The translations under genes were made by a program, and so were the position numbers. A model generated the notes under the pieces. It was not told the origin of the DNA. It made no database searches and saw nothing but the letters and a program-made list of their open reading frames with translations. This document shows positions 62,283 to 64,000 of a stretch of 64,000 nt of DNA, piece by piece. Source of the stretch: Microcaldota archaeon (GTDB lineage: Archaea; Micrarchaeota; Micrarchaeia; Micrarchaeales; Micrarchaeaceae); contig JAJZOR010000001.1 in NCBI GenBank assembly GCA_021811435.1, positions 62,001 through 126,000 on the forward strand, read 5' to 3'. Each line of letters opens with the position of its first letter. The stretch's first letter is position 1.

Positions 62283-63143
62283 TCATGATATCACAACCCT
62301 TACCCCGCCAATCCTGGACGCGAGCCAGTTGTAGAGCAACATTAGCACATATCCGAATATGAACGCTATTACCGCGTCCAGTATGGGCGATACGACAATG
62401 TCAACGATGCCCATTATCATGCCGATGCCGCCTAATAAAAGGAAATGCGGCATATTGAAAAGCGCACCGACTAAACCGAATATCGCGTTGATCGCAGCTG
62501 CGATTTTGGCGTAGGACATCGGGTCTATTGTATTAAGCACGCCTTTGCTGAGACCGAACTTTACGCCGCCCAACCTTGATGCCAGGAAGTTATACAGCAC
62601 TGCATATATTAAACCGAGAGCGAACCCGCCTATAACGCTTGCTATAGGCAGTAGCAGTATCATCAGCACGCCAAACGCCTGCAGGGTGCCGACAGCTATC
62701 GTAAGGAAATTGGATAGCAACAGGGCTATCGACGATGCAAAAGCTATAATGAAAATTGCCAGCATTATGCCGGCGAACAAGCCGAATGCGCCATAAATCA
62801 GCGCGTTGATTTTCGCATAGGAAACCGGCTCTATGCCGGACAGCGCATAGGGTTTGCCGCTGATATCTAACATTGCTCCTCCGATCCTATATGCTATTAA
62901 GTTGTACAGCGCGGCTGCGACATAGCATAGTATGAAGCCTGCAATCGCGCCGCACGTAGACGCGATGATAAGTAGCGCAATAAGAGTCACTGCGGAAAGG
63001 GCGTGGCCGCCGCGCAGTGCGACTGCAGCAACTACGATTAGCATGACGAGAATGACGTAAACGAAACATATCACAGCGGTTAATATTGCCCCTATCTTTG
63101 CCGCTGACATTGGGTCTATGCTTTTAAGTATCTTGGATTTCAT
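62283..63143 (-). CDS. Membrane protein built of three tandem units
   Basis: 286 residues, about six to eight helices. Three units of about 95 residues repeat: each starts I(D/E)P(M/V)S.AKI.A (SIDPMSAAKIGA, GIEPVSYAKINA, TIDPMSYAKIAA) and ends LYN.(I/L)A.R(I/L)GG. The repeats are clearly internal duplications. I do not recognise the family; a small-molecule channel or transporter is possible but unsupported. Confidence 0.7.
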   Translation of the reverse strand: MKSKILKSIDPMSAAKIGAILTAVICFVYVILVMLIVVAAVALRGGHALSAVTLIALLIIASTCGAIAGFILCYVAAALYNLIAYRIGGAMLDISGKPYALSGIEPVSYAKINALIYGAFGLFAGIMLAIFIIAFASSIALLLSNFLTIAVGTLQAFGVLMILLLPIASVIGGFALGLIYAVLYNFLASRLGGVKFGLSKGVLNTIDPMSYAKIAAAINAIFGLVGALFNMPHFLLLGGIGMIMGIVDIVVSPILDAVIAFIFGYVLMLLYNWLASRIGGVRVVIS

Positions 63144-63270
63144 GATTATCTATCAGTATAGTAAATTAAAAACTTTATGTGGCGCCTTGCGGAAGGCGGG
63201 CAAGCGCCAAGCCTGCGCGGGCGAATCCTGTCATCAGCGCAAGGCACAGCGATTGAATCCGGTGGATTGC

Positions 63271-63732
63271 TTACCCGAGCGCGGACTCGATTTCCTGGTA
63301 CTTCGGCTCGACTTTGGGATCGTTCGAGACCCATTTGTACTTGACAATGCCGTTATCGACTATGAATACAGACCGCTTTGCAGCAACATACCCCTTGAGC
63401 CCGGCGAAGTCGTTAAGCTCTATGCCGAAGGCCCTCACCGCATCCCTATTGTAGTCGCTGAGCAGGGTGAAGTTGAGCCCGTTCTTTTCCTTGAAGCCCT
63501 TTCCGGCGAATGGGCCGTCAACGCTTATGGCTATCACCCTTGCGTTAAGGGAGCCGAGCTTCGACAGGTCGTCCCTGAAGGTGCACATCTCCTTGGTGCA
63601 GACCGATGTGAATGCGCCCGGGAAGAATGCCAGCACCGTCTTCCCTTTCGCGACCGCATCGGCAAGCTTTACAGGCTTTAGTTCAGTGTCAACCAATGAT
63701 ACATCCGGTATCATTTCACCTACGTTAGGCAT
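63271..63732 (-). CDS. Peroxiredoxin (AhpC/TSA family)
   Basis: 153 residues. The thioredoxin fold contains FFPGAFTSVCTKEMCTFRD, with the peroxidatic Cys in TSVCTKE and a second Cys four residues later. It reduces peroxides using thiols. ATG 63732 follows GTGATTT; a longer start is unlikely. No partner reductase is adjacent. Confidence 0.9.
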   Translation of the reverse strand: MPNVGEMIPDVSLVDTELKPVKLADAVAKGKTVLAFFPGAFTSVCTKEMCTFRDDLSKLGSLNARVIAISVDGPFAGKGFKEKNGLNFTLLSDYNRDAVRAFGIELNDFAGLKGYVAAKRSVFIVDNGIVKYKWVSNDPKVEPKYQEIESALG

Positions 63733-63820
63733 TGAAATCACTCTAATGTATATGCTCCAATATTTATTATGCTTGTTGTCAGCCCGGCCATAGCGCTAAG
63801 ATGGCTGGATTAGGTTGGAA

Positions 63821-64000
63821 TCAGAAATCACGCGGCAAATCGCTCAGATTCCCATCGGCTTTGGCCTGCGCGGATCTGCTGTGCGGCATGGTCCATTCCC
63901 TGAATATCAGTATCGCTGCTGTCAGGACGATGGCTATTGCGCTGCCCATCTCGTGCAGGCGCGCGGATTCGTTATCTGTTATATAGAACGCGAAAAACAT
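63821..64000 (-). CDS. Membrane protein, C-terminal part (runs off right edge)
   Basis: The reverse-strand frame is open from the edge to a TGA at 63821-63823, giving 59 residues with one membrane helix (GSAIAIVLTAAILIF) and a polar tail ending NLSDLPRDF. It could start at the ATG at 64000 or extend further. The family is unknown. Confidence 0.5.
   Translation of the reverse strand: MFFAFYITDNESARLHEMGSAIAIVLTAAILIFREWTMPHSRSAQAKADGNLSDLPRDF

Noticed and set aside
62887-63069. Short Arg-rich frame inside the triplicated membrane protein
   Set aside because: Out-of-frame shadow on the same strand; no ribosome site.

Overview
The window reads as a chromosome segment of a small-genome archaeon. 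Archaeal-type genes are the thermosome, histone, TBP, SRP54, SecY, prefoldin beta, deoxyhypusine synthase, L34e and L14e, archaeal adenylate, cytidylate and UMP kinases, DtdA, Lhr and aCPSF2. The tRNAs carry introns, one at a non-canonical T-loop site. Very short intergenic gaps and a complex I without its NADH-oxidising module suggest a Micrarchaeota/ARMAN-like DPANN lineage. That placement is an inference from gene content and intron style, not from a search. Shine-Dalgarno sites are frequent, and many have one geometry: GGTGATY or a variant, two or three bases, then the start codon.

Layout. 1-9 kb: partial mevalonate kinase, a SemiSWEET-like protein, triosephosphate isomerase, a GTP cyclohydrolase I plus DHFR-like reductase pair, two cation/proton antiporters, TauE/SafE with DUF1634, and HtpX with LemA. 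9-16.7 kb: intron-containing tRNA-Trp, Nudix and PAP2 enzymes, a possible IS200/IS605 right-end hairpin, a DUF929 thioredoxin-like protein, a glycosyltransferase and UPF0104 flippase-like pair, an OB-fold SSB, an Mrp ATPase and the thermosome. 16.9-21.3 kb: tmk, adk, an EMC3/DUF106 membrane protein, L34e, cmk and L14e, the usual archaeal cluster but detached from secY. 21.4-26.9 kb: a proteasome/HslV-like Ntn hydrolase with a coiled-coil tail, an ankyrin protein, Mre11, a DHH phosphoesterase and prefoldin beta. 27-29.4 kb: nuoABCD. 29.5-38.3 kb: DtdA, a large repeat-bearing surface protein, Lhr, histone, a BofA-like protein, RNase P RNA, a histidine phosphatase and ThrRS. 38.4-50.4 kb: a surface-protein remnant, SecY, TatD, tRNA-Arg with a T-loop intron, a TPR-AAA ATPase, a DRG GTPase, a 17-residue basic peptide gene, SRP54, a glycosyltransferase, a half-length TBP and a geranylgeranyl-reductase-like flavoprotein. 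50.5-57.3 kb: nuoHIJKLMN. 57.4-64 kb: an EamA-like transporter, a decayed TnpB gene, aCPSF2, UMP kinase, deoxyhypusine synthase, a triplicated membrane protein, a peroxiredoxin and a partial membrane protein.

The most unusual observations are these. (1) The TBP gene encodes only one TBP repeat. (2) Four genes (tbp, tmk, lhr and a histidine phosphatase) have no in-frame ATG, GTG or TTG able to give a full-length protein, yet each has ACG, ATA or ATC at the usual distance from a Shine-Dalgarno site. (3) A self-exposed proteasome-type Ntn hydrolase (Thr1, Asp17, Lys33 in register) carries a long coiled-coil extension. (4) tRNA-Arg(UCU) has a 27-nt T-loop intron with a clean bulge-helix-bulge. 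No rRNA genes, CRISPR arrays or intact insertion sequences were seen.
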